21,878 nt of DNA. Origin: Physocladia obscura. Its lineage: Eukaryota; Chytridiomycota; Chytridiomycetes; Chytridiales; Chytriomycetaceae. Made by a program: the position numbers and the translations under genes. Positions 9,203 to 19,389 of the stretch are shown here, piece after piece. Location of the stretch: NCBI GenBank assembly GCA_027596945.1, contig JADGJH010000224.1, forward strand, positions 1 through 21,878, in the 5' to 3' direction. The notes under the pieces were generated by a model. It made no database searches. It worked only from the letters and a program-made list of their open reading frames with translations, and was not told where the DNA came from. Position 1 is the stretch's first letter. The number at the start of each line of letters is the position of its first letter.

Positions 9203-10224
9203 ACAAATGACCAAAATGAAACAAAATTTCTCTCCTCCATTCACAATCTTTCATTCAATCCGCTATAGACCAGTCATCATTTTTTTAATCACACTTGTTT
9301 TCATTTAGCCGTAACTTTTTTTGAATATTTTCGTTGAAATTTTTGGAGTTGTTTGAACTTTTACGTTGATTAAGGAAAACTGCAAGAAGGGACATGTTCA
9401 TTAAATGAAAGCTTAGTTAAGATTCCGAGGAAGAAATTTATCAAGGAAAAAAAATTTTGGTTACATGCGTTGTTCACAGTGTTGAAATAAATATGATAGT
9501 TTTCAGTGAACACAGTTTATTATCATACTTTTTTAGTTTAGCGAAAAAAAAAATTAAAAAAATAAAAATACAGTAGAAAATATGAATTATGTGTTATTTA
9601 AAAAAATTATAAAATTAGTGAATTATAATTCTTAAAAAAAATCCCCAAAAACTGTCGGCATAAACATTACACGAAAGGCACAAGGTAAGCATATTGCAAT
9701 TATAATTACAGGAAAACAATTTTCCAGTTCCAGTTAAACTACCTAACTGAACATTTTATTATTTCGTAACTTCACTTCACTTCTTGCCTTGATTAAATAT
9801 CAGACAAGGTTGATGGAATTTCGTTTCTCAAAATAATATGATCAGGATTCCTCAGCAAGTGCTCCATCAGATCCAAATGTTACCGCTGTGACGATCTTTA
9901 CGGCTACTTTGATTTCAAACTCTAGCTATATCAATTTAGCTGGCAATTTCAATTAACGATGGATGCCTGCCACAAAACTGTATGAACAAACAACTATTTG
10001 GCAACATAAGCTCCAGTACGACTAACGTTTACCTGATTTTGTATCGCATAATGTTTGGCCCAAAATTTGACTTAACCAAATGATTAATACATTCCTATCC
10101 ACCTTGTCGCACTGCTTTCATTTTGACATAGTTAGTATTTTTGTGTGTTTGCGAATTTGAGTTGAATAAATACATTTTATTATTTTCAGAAGTTGAAAAA
10201 GCACCCAGACAGAGCAGCACTATA
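9203..10224. other. Intergenic region between decayed copy and Hub1 gene
   Basis: AT-rich, with A runs at 9448-9456 and 9542-9566. A 36-codon open stretch behind a possible acceptor (9846-9957, Ser/Asn/Thr rich) is not recognisable and probably chance. Otherwise I see nothing. Confidence 0.5.
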
Positions 10225-10831
10225 TCAAGAGTAATACAGCTCCAAATTCATTCCATCGTGGATTTCATCTGGAAGGGAAAAAAAGTTAGTTAGCAACCTG
10301 TCCGCCTATTCAAATGCTTTCTCCTGCTTCGCTCGTTTGAAATATGAAGTACTCACAATCATCAAGAGTAATATGATCCTTGTAGACATTGTACCACTTT
10401 TTCAAAATGATTTTATCTGGCTTTGTGCCGATTTGAGCAGCAATGAGTTTCTTGAGATCGCCAACTGTGTCGTCACCGCTAAAATAAATCTATAATTATT
10501 ATGAATTTTGATGACGGATGAAAGGAGTAGAAATTCGATAGATTGTGATTCTGGATGCTTTACTCTCGTTTCCTCTGTATTTCACTTCCCTTCAACTTTT
10601 TTCCACTTGCTTCGGATACATTCGCCATACTTTCTCGCAATCAGTTCACGCAAAATCAAATAGAAACGTGCTTGAGTAAAGCAAAGAACAAAATGACTGA
10701 AACAAATCGGATCTTGTGGATGTGGGTGTGATGGTGGGTTTGGAGGTTGGGATGGGAGGGGAAGTGGCGGACATACTTGCATTTGACCCTGACCTTCTTT
10801 CCGAGTCGATCGTTGACAGTGATTTCAATCA
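10225..10831 (-). CDS. HUB1: Hub1 / UBL5 ubiquitin-like splicing modifier
   Basis: Coding exons on the minus strand: 10831-10777, 10478-10357 and 10268-10225, with introns of 298 and 88 bases (donors GTATGT and GTGAGT, acceptors TTTTAG and TTCCAG). Together with one base from an upstream exon they encode 73 residues, exactly the usual length. Diagnostic parts are [50 protein letters not shown] and the C-terminal Tyr-Tyr followed by a single residue. Hub1 acts without conjugation: it binds HIND motifs of spliceosomal proteins such as Snu66 and modulates alternative splice-site use. Asp22, which contacts HIND in yeast Hub1, is present. The first exon begins with TG after an acceptor TATAG at 10832-10833, so the A of the start codon must come from an upstream, mostly non-coding exon; GTG at the same place is not a normal start. 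The donor is uncertain (10908 or 10937 are candidates). Confidence 0.93.
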
Positions 10832-10937
10832 CTATAAGATATCAAAGGAAAAGCATTAGTCGGTTACGTTGCGTGTGTGTGCAACGTCGAATAGTAAGGC
10901 AACTGAACTCGTTGGTTTTTGGAACAAAAGAATGAAC

Positions 10938-11189
10938 TTATTCAGAAATGGCAGGAAAACAAGCGTTGTCAGCCTTGGAGAACGCGAATCGGACTAGCGG
11001 ATTTCCTGTTACAAGATTAACTTTAGAGACAGCATTTGGAGGGGCACGTTTTGCACGATGATAATCATTCGGACTGCGATTCGCAGTCGCAAAGCCATGA
11101 AGCTCAACACAGTCACAGTATCGATATAGGTTCCCAACGCTGGATTTGCACACTCCACATTTTGCGGAGATGCCGAATTCGCGTTTCAT
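10938..11189 (-). CDS. Uncertain small cysteine-containing ORF
   Basis: An ATG frame of 83 codons, upstream of and on the same strand as the Hub1 exons. The N-terminal part has CGVCKSSV followed by YCDC, a spacing that recalls the zinc-binding half of CRIPT-type small proteins (CxxCK..V....YCxxC), but the last spacing differs and no CRIPT N-terminal exon is seen. The rest is not recognised. It overlaps the place where the 5' exon of the Hub1 transcript should lie, so it may be 5' UTR of that gene or a chance frame. Confidence 0.25.
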   Translation of the reverse strand: MKREFGISAKCGVCKSSVGNLYRYCDCVELHGFATANRSPNDYHRAKRAPPNAVSKVNLVTGNPLVRFAFSKADNACFPAISE

Positions 11190-11554
11190 GTTGACGTGTT
11201 ATATTTGTGGATGGAGATGTATTAACATACGGAATTGTTTTACAGCGTTAACTTCAGTGATTGATTTAAAAATTAAGATACAATAATGGAGGGCCGAATA
11301 AAGAAGGGAATCATCAAAATTTTGAGTTCTATTATTATATATACCCTCTTGAGTTGAAATAAAAAAAATGCGACTCTTTCCTTTTTTGCTCTGCAATAAA
11401 AATCGGCAATCTTTGTTCGATGTTTGCAGGTTACTTTTGAAGCACCGCAAGCATTCTTGTATTGAGTAACCCATCTGTGGATCGTAGGTACAGACTTAGA
11501 TAGTTGCTAGCTTTTCATATTTATTCTTTGAAATTTTTGTTAACTTTTTGTTTT
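11190..11554. other. Intergenic region 5' of the cysteine ORF
   Basis: AT-rich; a 91-codon minus frame at 11199-11474 has no family resemblance. This is also the 3' flank of the third seven-helix gene, which ends at 11555. No other signal seen. Confidence 0.45.
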
Positions 11555-12604
11555 TTATGTTTTCTGGGGCTTGAAAGTTGCAGTTTGAGACAATAGCAAA
11601 ACAGTGTCATTTTTCACACTATTTTCCCTGCCTGATTCACGTACTTTTCTTAATTTTCGAAGAGCGTCTTTGCCAAATTGGCGCTCCAAGCTCATTTCTT
11701 GTTGTTTTGCATTATTTTTCTTGTTCCAGTACAGCGCAAGCTTTTGCCTCAACAAAATTAAAGCAATAACCAAGTCGAATTCCGCACCAAATCCAACGTA
11801 TAAGAATACCCAGTTGTTTAGAAAGAGACTCCGGCCAACGACAACAAAAGTCAAGGCAACAAACATGGCGACATTAGCAAAAATTCCATAGAAAGCAATA
11901 ATTTTCAACCTCGAGGTATCGACAGATATTGCCACGGAATTTCGAGAAATACGCAAAAATTTAATGAATGCGAACAGCAAAACAGAATCAAAAATGACCA
12001 GAAGTGTTGGAGGTATGACCGTACAGATGGAAGCAATAATTTGAAGAAGTTGCGAATTAGAATAGATCATTGCAGCTGTTAGAAACGTGTCAAGATAGAA
12101 AATAAATGGTGATATTTTGACAAGAAATTTCATGGTCGATGAAGCTTTAGGAATAATTTGATCAACAACAATTTCTGCTCGCTTCCATGCATACTGAATA
12201 AAGGCAAACTCAAAAGTCGACGTGAAAAGTATTATAAACGTTAGCCCAATTGCAGCTTGTGTATCCGTTACTTGACTCGTAAATGATAACAATACTAGCT
12301 GCGTTAAATACACGCCAATTGTTGATAAAATTATTGTAATCAAACATGCGTTGAAGGGAGTTCCAAATTTACGAAAGCGGGTCATCCAAGTGTCTGTTTC
12401 CTGGGCTTCGAGGCGCAGCACAAAAAAAACAAATGCGAAAAATAAAGTTCCAGAGATAGAAAGCACAGCATATCTTGTGTTGAGTAAAATTCTCAGTTGG
12501 AAATCAGTGATATTGATCATTGAAGGTTGTGGGAACGCAAATCTTTCTAAATTTTTTTCGTTCCAAATTTCGGAATGTGTAATTCTGAACAGGAAAAATT
12601 TCAT
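11555..12604 (-). CDS. Seven-helix membrane protein, copy 3 (unrecognised family)
   Basis: Single exon on the minus strand. The frame gives 349 residues from the ATG at 12604. The ATG at 12520 (MINITDF) lines up with the MNN start of copies 1 and 2 and would give 321 residues, so the first 28 residues may be untranslated leader. The family marks are all present: TPFNACLITIILS in helix 2, FIQYAWKRAEIVV at 137-147 (long numbering), IPPTLLVIFDSVLLFAFIKFL in helix 5 (given here in part as a motif), and LRQKLALYWNKKNN after helix 7. The tail is about 50 residues, strongly basic, and ends with a Ser/Thr stretch. It is the most divergent of the three copies and lies in the opposite direction, about 3 kb from copy 2 with the Hub1 gene between. 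Function unknown. Confidence 0.8.
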   Translation of the reverse strand: MKFFLFRITHSEIWNEKNLERFAFPQPSMINITDFQLRILLNTRYAVLSISGTLFFAFVFFVLRLEAQETDTWMTRFRKFGTPFNACLITIILSTIGVYLTQLVLLSFTSQVTDTQAAIGLTFIILFTSTFEFAFIQYAWKRAEIVVDQIIPKASSTMKFLVKISPFIFYLDTFLTAAMIYSNSQLLQIIASICTVIPPTLLVIFDSVLLFAFIKFLRISRNSVAISVDTSRLKIIAFYGIFANVAMFVALTFVVVGRSLFLNNWVFLYVGFGAEFDLVIALILLRQKLALYWNKKNNAKQQEMSLERQFGKDALRKLRKVRESGRENSVKNDTVLLLSQTATFKPQKT

Positions 12605-13693
12605 TATTCACATCCGTATTATTGCTATAATTTTACTTAATGCAAAAAGTTTAGAATTCAGAAACACTATTTTTGAAAGCATCTGATTAATTAATTTAGT
12701 AATAAAAATCCAAAAAATAGAGTTGTTTTTATTTTTTTCATTTTATTTTTATTTTTTTATTATTGATTTGATTTTATAATTTCAAAACATAAGAGTTTTC
12801 TGCTATCCCAGCCATATTACATAAGTAATTCTCTTGCCAACAAATTAAGTTGCATATTGAAATACAGAGTAATTATTCGCTATAACAGATAAAAACGAAA
12901 AATAATGGGTTCGCAAATCTGCTGTTTATCAAAAAGGATAATCTGAAGTTGTATGTTTGCGAGTGGTTATTTTCATGAAGGAGCCGTCTACTCTGGCGTG
13001 AAAGCAAAAAATTGTTTTCTCAATTTGTATTTGCCGAAGTTCGAATTAACTGCTGGCTGCTTCTCTCTGACAATATCAGATCGTTGAAATTTTTAGACCT
13101 TAGGCGTGATATTTTGTACAGTACATTGAGCTCGTTTCATTGTTGGGCAAGCTCTCCCACGTAATAAAATCCTTTCAACAGAAAAATACATAACTTGATT
13201 CTTTTGTTGAGCCTGTTATTGTCACAACCGGTTTTGTAGGGAATATACCATTACTGTGACTAATTTACTACCATTATCAATAGTCGAGTGGAGTCTCAAA
13301 CAAAGTACTGAAGAATAAATTGAGTTTGAATATATCTGCAAATGGTCACAAATTTCACCTTGAGTAATAGATAGACAAAATTGCGAAATTCAAGTTTTTG
13401 ACAAATAAAAGCAAAAGATTATACGCTATATCGATAGATTGTTGGTAGTTACTATTGTGGAGTAGTGTGCAAAAATATTATCCTTGAAAAAAACTTGAGA
13501 GTAGACTCTAAGATTTAAGAATAGAGTTTTGTATTTTTTTAAAGACACAAAAACTTAAGTTAGGGTAACTTATTCAAAGGTGCAAGATATTCGCAATGGA
13601 ATCAAAATTCGGAGTTAAGCGATTTCAAATTATTTAAAACAAAAAAAAAGATAAAAGGGCAGGCAACCCGTTCTCTATTTTGAACAAAACAAA
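12605..13693. other. Intergenic region between divergent copy 3 and thioredoxin-fold gene
   Basis: About 1.1 kb and AT-rich, with T-rich runs at 12720-12780. It must hold the promoters of both flanking genes, which diverge from it. I searched by eye for further seven-helix remnants (WKR, KFL and QK-ALY motifs) and found none. No RNA gene is recognised. Confidence 0.5.
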
Positions 13694-14462
13694 ATGGCTC
13701 TACCGACATCCACCGCAATTCTTGCAGGTTATTCAACTTCAGTGTCTGCCACCAACAAGATCGAAGCCTTTCTGGACTACACTTGCCCTTTTTCGAAAAG
13801 ATTTTTTGATCGAGTATACAACGATGTGATTCCGTGGGCCGATCAAGAGCACCCTGGCAAGTTCGCGTTCCAGTTCAGGTAAATAGAGTGTACTTCCACT
13901 GCAGCTTTGTCGATTTAAGTCCAATCTATCTCAAAATGACATAAAATGAAAAACAGACACCAAGTTCAGCCATGGCACCCTCAAAGCACTCTTTTGCACG
14001 AAGCAGCTATCGCCGTGCAGCAGATCGACCCGTCAAAATTTTTGCCCTTTTCTTCGAAACTCTTTGCTGTCGTCGCTGATCGTTGGTTCGATGTAAGTGA
14101 ACATACTTAACTTTTATTTCCAAATCGCGTGTTTGATTTCATTGTTGGCTGAATGAAACGCGCAGAATCTGGCGTATGAAAAATCGCGTTCAGAAATCTA
14201 TGGTGAACTCGCGACATTTGCTGAAGAGTCTGTCGGTATTCCTCGTGAGCAAGTCTTGAGTCTTTTGCGCCGCAAAATCGTTGAGGGCTCCAAGAACACT
14301 GGAAATGAGGTGACCAATGTATTGAAACTGCATGTGCGTATTTCGCGTCAGAATGCAATTCATGTTTCGCCAACTGTGCTCTTCAATGGTCTGATTGACA
14401 ACAATGTCTCATCTGGATGGGATTTGGAGCAATGGAAAGCATACCTTACTGACAGACTTTGA
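13694..14462 (+). CDS. Thioredoxin-fold (DsbA-like) protein with CPFS motif
   Basis: Three exons: 13694-13878, 13957-14092 and 14166-14462 (introns of 78 and 73 bases, donors GTAAAT and GTAAGT), giving 205 residues. The first strand ends in EAFLDYTCPFSKRFFDRVY with the active-site-like Cys31-Pro-Phe-Ser34. A helical insertion follows (QPWHPQSTLLHEAA, exon 2), and the cis-proline loop HVSPTVLFNG lies near residue 173. This layout is that of DsbA/2-hydroxychromene-isomerase-like proteins, and closely resembles a conserved fungal cytosolic family of unknown job. With Ser in place of the second Cys a dithiol oxidase reaction is unlikely; a glutathione-linked or monothiol role is possible. No signal peptide is seen. 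It converges with the MFS transporter gene, with only 76 bases between stops. Confidence 0.85.
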
Positions 14463-14538
14463 GACCTAAAGTTGAATGATCACGAAGGAATTTCATTCTT
14501 TTTATTCTATAATAACGAGTAAAAGATGTTGAAATATT

Positions 14539-15951
14539 TCAAACCAGCAACGGAGTTTCCTCATTAGATACGTCGACAACTTCTTCAAAAGATGCACTTT
14601 CAGCTCTTATTGAATCGATCCCGCTTTTCTTCAATCCCAAAAAGGCTGTAAGACATGAGCAGAAATCCAATCCAGCAATCAGAAAAAACAAAGCCTGTGG
14701 CATCCAAGAAACCGTTCCTTGATAAACCTTGTTGCATAAAACGGATCCAGCAAGTTGCGTTGCACTCAAGAACAGCTCAAGACTTCCAAACACGCGTCCT
14801 TGCATCTCGGCTGGTGTCAGAATCGATAGTAGAGATTTCGACGTTGGGTATGCAAAAGTTCCTAATGAAGCAAAAACTGTCGACACATAAAATTGCGTGG
14901 TGTCCCGCGAAATACCGAAAAAAATGCTGCTGACTGTCGCAGCAAAAAGAGAAAAGCGAAGCAATCGAATTTCCCCACTCATTTTGTCGCCGTTGTACTG
15001 CGAAATTCGCTCAAGCATAGGATGGCCTACTGTGAGGAGAAGAATACGTTGTGTGGATTTAAAGGACTGGAATTGGCCAATATCAAAGGCGTCCCATGCA
15101 AATGCTTTGGTTGGATACATTGTGAATAGTGGGCCCGATGCACTTAGAACAACTCCAAAAACCATCAAAATTAGCATTATTGATGCTGAAGCAGTGTGAG
15201 AAAAGAGGAATGATATTGTAGCGCTTGTTGTTGTAATTGATTCTTGAAAAATTTTAAGCAACTTTGATGACGAATTTGTGTTGGATGAACTGTTGATGTT
15301 GCCGCCACTTAGTCCGTTCCTTGTATCGGGAAATATAAAGAAAATATAAATCGCAAGTGCAACGGCACTGGAAAACATGATGGAGAACAGAGTTGGAAAT
15401 CCAAAAATCTTGGTAATATATCCTGCAAAAAGCGGACTTATAGCCGACGAGATTGATAATGCGCACAATTCAAACATGAAGTATTTTGTCCGGTTTATTG
15501 GTGTTGTTGTTGCGGCAATATATGCAGATTCGGCCATGGAAAATAGGGATGTGCCACCAGAGATTCCACAAATGAACCCCACAATCACAAGTGCATAAAA
15601 CGAAAGATTAGATATTGCGGCCAACAAATAGGCAAATGAGAGAACCAAGTATTGAATCAAGCCGGCTTTGAGCGCCGTCTTGTGCCCAAATGTGTCAACG
15701 AAGTATCCTGCGAATATAAGGACAAAGAAAGCTGGAACACTTTGGGACATTGTGAGCCAAAGGACCCAAGATGCAGTTTCCACTTGAACATCGGATCGTT
15801 TTGCGCATGTTTCGTAGTCTAATTCGAGCGATGCATCGAACTTGCTGCAAACCTTCAGTAGCAAAAATTGCTGAAACGGAGTTCCCATTAATAGGACAAA
15901 GCTTTGCATAAAAGCGACGACAATAGCATGTCCAGGATGAGGTTTGACCAT
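14539..15951 (-). CDS. Major facilitator superfamily (MFS) transporter
   Basis: Single exon, 470 residues from the ATG at 15951; an in-frame TTG 48 bases further upstream opens the frame but is not a likely start. About twelve hydrophobic segments are visible. MFS motif A between helices 2 and 3 reads GYFVDTFGHKTALK (about residues 82-95). A Gly-rich helix 4-5 region (GFICGISGGTSLF) and a short Asn/Ser-rich central loop separate the two halves. The first outside loop contains two Cys (35 and 49) and is long, as in SLC46-type and TetA-like carriers; a closer assignment is not safe. The C-terminus EETPLLV holds an acidic dileucine signal (ExxxLL), which in fungi often directs proteins to the vacuole. 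Substrate unknown. Confidence 0.85.
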   Translation of the reverse strand: MVKPHPGHAIVVAFMQSFVLLMGTPFQQFLLLKVCSKFDASLELDYETCAKRSDVQVETASWVLWLTMSQSVPAFFVLIFAGYFVDTFGHKTALKAGLIQYLVLSFAYLLAAISNLSFYALVIVGFICGISGGTSLFSMAESAYIAATTTPINRTKYFMFELCALSISSAISPLFAGYITKIFGFPTLFSIMFSSAVALAIYIFFIFPDTRNGLSGGNINSSSNTNSSSKLLKIFQESITTTSATISFLFSHTASASIMLILMVFGVVLSASGPLFTMYPTKAFAWDAFDIGQFQSFKSTQRILLLTVGHPMLERISQYNGDKMSGEIRLLRFSLFAATVSSIFFGISRDTTQFYVSTVFASLGTFAYPTSKSLLSILTPAEMQGRVFGSLELFLSATQLAGSVLCNKVYQGTVSWMPQALFFLIAGLDFCSCLTAFLGLKKSGIDSIRAESASFEEVVDVSNEETPLLV

Positions 15952-18348
15952 GGACGTATACACGAAATTGATAATTTTTTCATGTTGCTTTTGTTCCAAT
16001 CAGCACAAACAAATCGAAAATTTACAATCATTGATTTTTTCAACTTATGGCTATTTTCTTTTTTGGATAAAGCGCAGCATAATATAAAATGACACCTTAT
16101 GCCAATAAGCTAAAGTTCTACTGCAAAGACAGTAAAAATTGTATATGAACGTGGATTTGACCACAATCTCAATGTGGCAGAATTTCTTTTAATAGGGTGG
16201 CCAACAGCAAACGTGAAGACAAGGAAACATCTTAATTAGTTAAATGTGAAAGGCTTGGATTAGGATTCATGTCTTTGCCAAAGTGTAAACTGTTAGGTGA
16301 GTTCAATAAGTCTCTATTTTGCATGTTTATTTGAAATTTTGCCTGGGATTTGTATTCAGAGCTATCAATCTGAAAATGTGCAGATCATATTTGAACTTTA
16401 CACACAAATCAACAACATTAATTTTGAGCAGGATTTCCATTATTGAAAAATGCAACAGAAAAAACAAGATGGACTGAAAATGCAAAGAAATCAAACTTAT
16501 GGACCCAATTTCTTGAAAAGCATTCCTCTTGCATTACAAAGACTATGAATTCCATCCCAACTTGTGCCCAGCATGACCATCACTCCAAAAAGCTGAATTG
16601 AATCAAAAAGTTGTTAATTTTAACCTGTCAAAAACTTTGACAACATTCCAACTTTACTTATACGCAACTTTTAAATGATAATATTGAAAGCTGTGAAGTC
16701 ACACAAATGAGTGACAATTGCGCAATCAATAAAGAATAATTAACTTTATCAAAAAATCCGTGCAATCCTTCACCATGACAAATACAAAATACATTTCCAA
16801 ATTCACCTTTTTAATTTAAAAAATTTCAAAAATGATGTATTTTAGTCTGCTTACACTGATGGCGAAGTGTGGTGTGTATGTGCACACAAAGATAATGTGA
16901 AATAATTGAAGTTGAATACAATGAGTTGCCACATAAACAAAGAATGGTTAGGTCTGTTGAATTGCACAGATTGGTATGTCAAGCATATTGAATGGCATAT
17001 ATTTAAGTGTCTACGTCACAAAATATTGTTATTTTTACTATTTTTTTTATTCAAAAAGCTTAAAAATAAAGTGATGATTGCAGCAATCCCATTTATCTAA
17101 GAAAGCAGCCTATTAACTACTCTCACTTGCCTTACCACACAAAGCGTTTTCACAGAGATTGGTGATAAATTTGGAGTTGTAGAATCTACTGAAGTTTCAA
17201 TTGCAGACAAAATCGCAGAATTCCTAATTACTTAATTTGAAAATATTGTCATACAGTTTGTAGATTGTACTATTAATAGCCAAAAAGTAATATGGCAGTT
17301 TTTGATTGAACAAAAATCAACGTTGCGGGTTGCAAGAATTTTGTAATAGTTATTGGCAGAATTCATATCCTAATCCAGTAGCCAAAAAACAATACTGGGA
17401 ATACAAATAGTTATATTTGCTTTTTACCAATATTTGCAGTTTTATCCTTTTTTTTTTATGTTTCAAGAGTGTTGAATCCTGTGCCTGTGGATTGGATTCA
17501 CTTCTGTTAGAGGTCCAAAGGTTCTCCGAAGGTGCGTTTATCTAAAGGTCGCAAGCGACAATGTTTTCAGGATAAATCTCTGTTTTGTTGACAATTCCTT
17601 CATTTGAGCTTGTATAGTAGCTCCGTATAGCTCCAACAACTTCGAACGGTTTTCTTGGGTATATTAATTTAATTTTGGTTAAAATCTTCTTGTTTATTTT
17701 TTTCAGAACAGAACTTTAAATAAGATGTTTAAATTTGTGTCTCATTTAAACCATTTCCAATAATACTAAATTTCTTTCTGCTGGAATTTGTGTGACAAAG
17801 TTAGAAATTAAATTTCCCCATTCTTAAAAATAAATTCTTTGACAGCAATATCCATTCAAGTAAAATTTCTGTTTTAAGTTTTAATAAACAGTTTCTCTAT
17901 CCAATTCAGCACTTCTAATTTGCATTCAGCTTGTATATTGTATATTTATTCTTTTCAATCTAACAAAGAATACTGTTGCGATTTGCTTTTTCAGTAGTGT
18001 TACACAATTGCGAATGCATTTGTGGAGTCTTGCATTGGGTAAATTGGTGGTGTTGGATTTTGGCATGTGAGGAACATGTTTTAGAGGAAGAGGGAGGGCA
18101 CAAAATACACTTGAAATTGGAAAGTTTGTTGATTTTGTTTGCTTTGTTAGACTGATTACACGTTTGGAATTATTATTCTTGGTCAGACCGTCTGTCGCAA
18201 AGATACCGCTTTTCTGTCAATTAAATTGGATCTTTGTACAGCTCACGGACGAATTTTCTGCACAGCACACTCAAACTTAACTACAGTAGAGTTACAAGGA
18301 TTTCAAAAGAACTCTTTAATTTTTTTCAAAGGTATTTATAAAGTTGCT
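15952..18348. other. Long gene-poor AT-rich region, about 2.4 kb
   Basis: No long open frame is found. A possible small minus-strand gene at 16497-16805 is listed separately. At 17546-17557 there is a small perfect hairpin (GTCGC-AA-GCGAC). A 53-codon minus frame around 17550-17720 is unrecognised. No tRNA or other RNA gene can be called by eye. The 3' flank of the ankyrin gene lies at its right end. Confidence 0.45.
16497..16805 (-). CDS. Possible small two-exon gene (uncertain)
   Basis: On the minus strand an acceptor TTCAATTCAG (ending 16593) is followed by a 31-codon frame, LFGVMVMLGTSWDGIHSLCN and onward to a TAA at 16497-16499. About 150 bases upstream a frame with CHGEGLHGFFDK ends at a possible donor GTTAAT (16744), and the two would join in phase 0. 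The joined product has an amphipathic or hydrophobic segment and a basic end. No start codon is fixed and no family is recognised, so this may be chance. Confidence 0.25.
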
Positions 18349-19389
18349 CTAACCCCAAAGCCCTCCTTGTATATCAACTTGGTTTGAAAGAGAATTTAAA
18401 TCAAGTCGGTGGTCTTTTTTCAAAAATTCAATAACAGCATGATGGTTGCCAATGGTCGCATTTCTTAGAGGCGAGTCGTAGTTACATCCACCAACATCCC
18501 AGTATTCCATCAAAGCATTGATGTTCACTTTTGTTTCAGACAACAGCATAGAAACAATTTGTATTGATCCAAAATAACAAGCGGCTCTGAGACAAGCCGA
18601 TTCATCCCAGGTGGGATCACAACGTGCATCAGAAAGCAGAAGTCGCGCAACGTGTAGATGTCCAGCTCTTGCAGCTGCAACAAGAGCCTGACTCTCATTA
18701 CCTTGCCTTCTAAAATCCTTCAAAAGAAGTTCGACAACGTTTATATGTCCGTTCAAGGCAGCAGTTATGAGATGAACGTTTTTCTGCAAAATGACCTCCT
18801 CCTCGCACCCATCCAACTCCAATATACTGCATTCGGCGTTTGGATCAACGCGAGAATCTTTGAGCAATAGTGCAGCTACATTCACGTGGCCATGCTCACA
18901 TGCAATACGTAACGCTGCATTTTCGTTTGCTGCTGGGTCATCTCCTGTTCGAATTAAATATTCAACAGCATTTATTGCTCCGCATCGCGCAGACCATCTC
19001 AACAGACTTCCAGTCCAATCAATCTTGTTGCTGCTGAATAAAAAATTGTAACTATCGTGTTTGACTGCGGTCGCAACGTTAATTTTGTGGATAGTTGCAA
19101 TTTCAACAGCGTTAGTCACTGTGTTTGGCGTTGCTAATTCGGCTGATTTATTCTTCCAGAACTCAGAATAAACTGTTAATGCAGCGCGATAGAATGGCGG
19201 CAGAATCGCCCAATCGTCGAACATTGTGACTTCTCCACGCAGATAAACATTGTGGATATGCTTTTTAACGCAAAACATATCCTCGAAAACCGCTGGAATT
19301 CTCAATGCCAATCGTATATTCTCGAGATTTCTGTCAATTGAAAGCTCGGCAATGATTGTTTGCTGGATTTCAAGTGCCAAGAATTGCAT
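18349..19389 (-). CDS. Ankyrin-repeat protein with F-box-like N-terminus
   Basis: Single exon, 346 residues from the ATG at 19389; the open frame begins 39 bases earlier with TTG, which is not a likely start. The first 45 residues (MQFLALEIQQTIIAEL then a Leu/Ile pattern) resemble an F-box helix set. From about residue 128 to 340 ankyrin repeats follow, of the LRxAxxxGHxxVxxLLLxDxRVDP type common in fungi; the clearest units contain CEHGHVNVAALLL, NGHINVVELLL and RAGHLHVARLLL. Such proteins may serve as adaptors of SCF ubiquitin ligases if the F-box is real; the target is unknown. A second frame upstream (about 19390-19520) looks coding-like but is not in phase, so the N-terminus may be longer than given. 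Confidence 0.8.
   Translation of the reverse strand: MQFLALEIQQTIIAELSIDRNLENIRLALRIPAVFEDMFCVKKHIHNVYLRGEVTMFDDWAILPPFYRAALTVYSEFWKNKSAELATPNTVTNAVEIATIHKINVATAVKHDSYNFLFSSNKIDWTGSLLRWSARCGAINAVEYLIRTGDDPAANENAALRIACEHGHVNVAALLLKDSRVDPNAECSILELDGCEEEVILQKNVHLITAALNGHINVVELLLKDFRRQGNESQALVAAARAGHLHVARLLLSDARCDPTWDESACLRAACYFGSIQIVSMLLSETKVNINALMEYWDVGGCNYDSPLRNATIGNHHAVIEFLKKDHRLDLNSLSNQVDIQGGLWG

Noticed and set aside
11578..12686. Plus-strand frames opposite the third seven-helix gene
   Set aside because: Antisense shadows of a clearly conserved membrane protein.
14655..15598. Four plus-strand frames of 73-100 codons
   Set aside because: Antisense shadows of the MFS transporter.
16906..17100. 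64-codon plus frame in the gene-poor region
   Set aside because: It begins with TTG, is dominated by Leu/Phe/Lys from T- and A-rich runs, and has no splice or family support.
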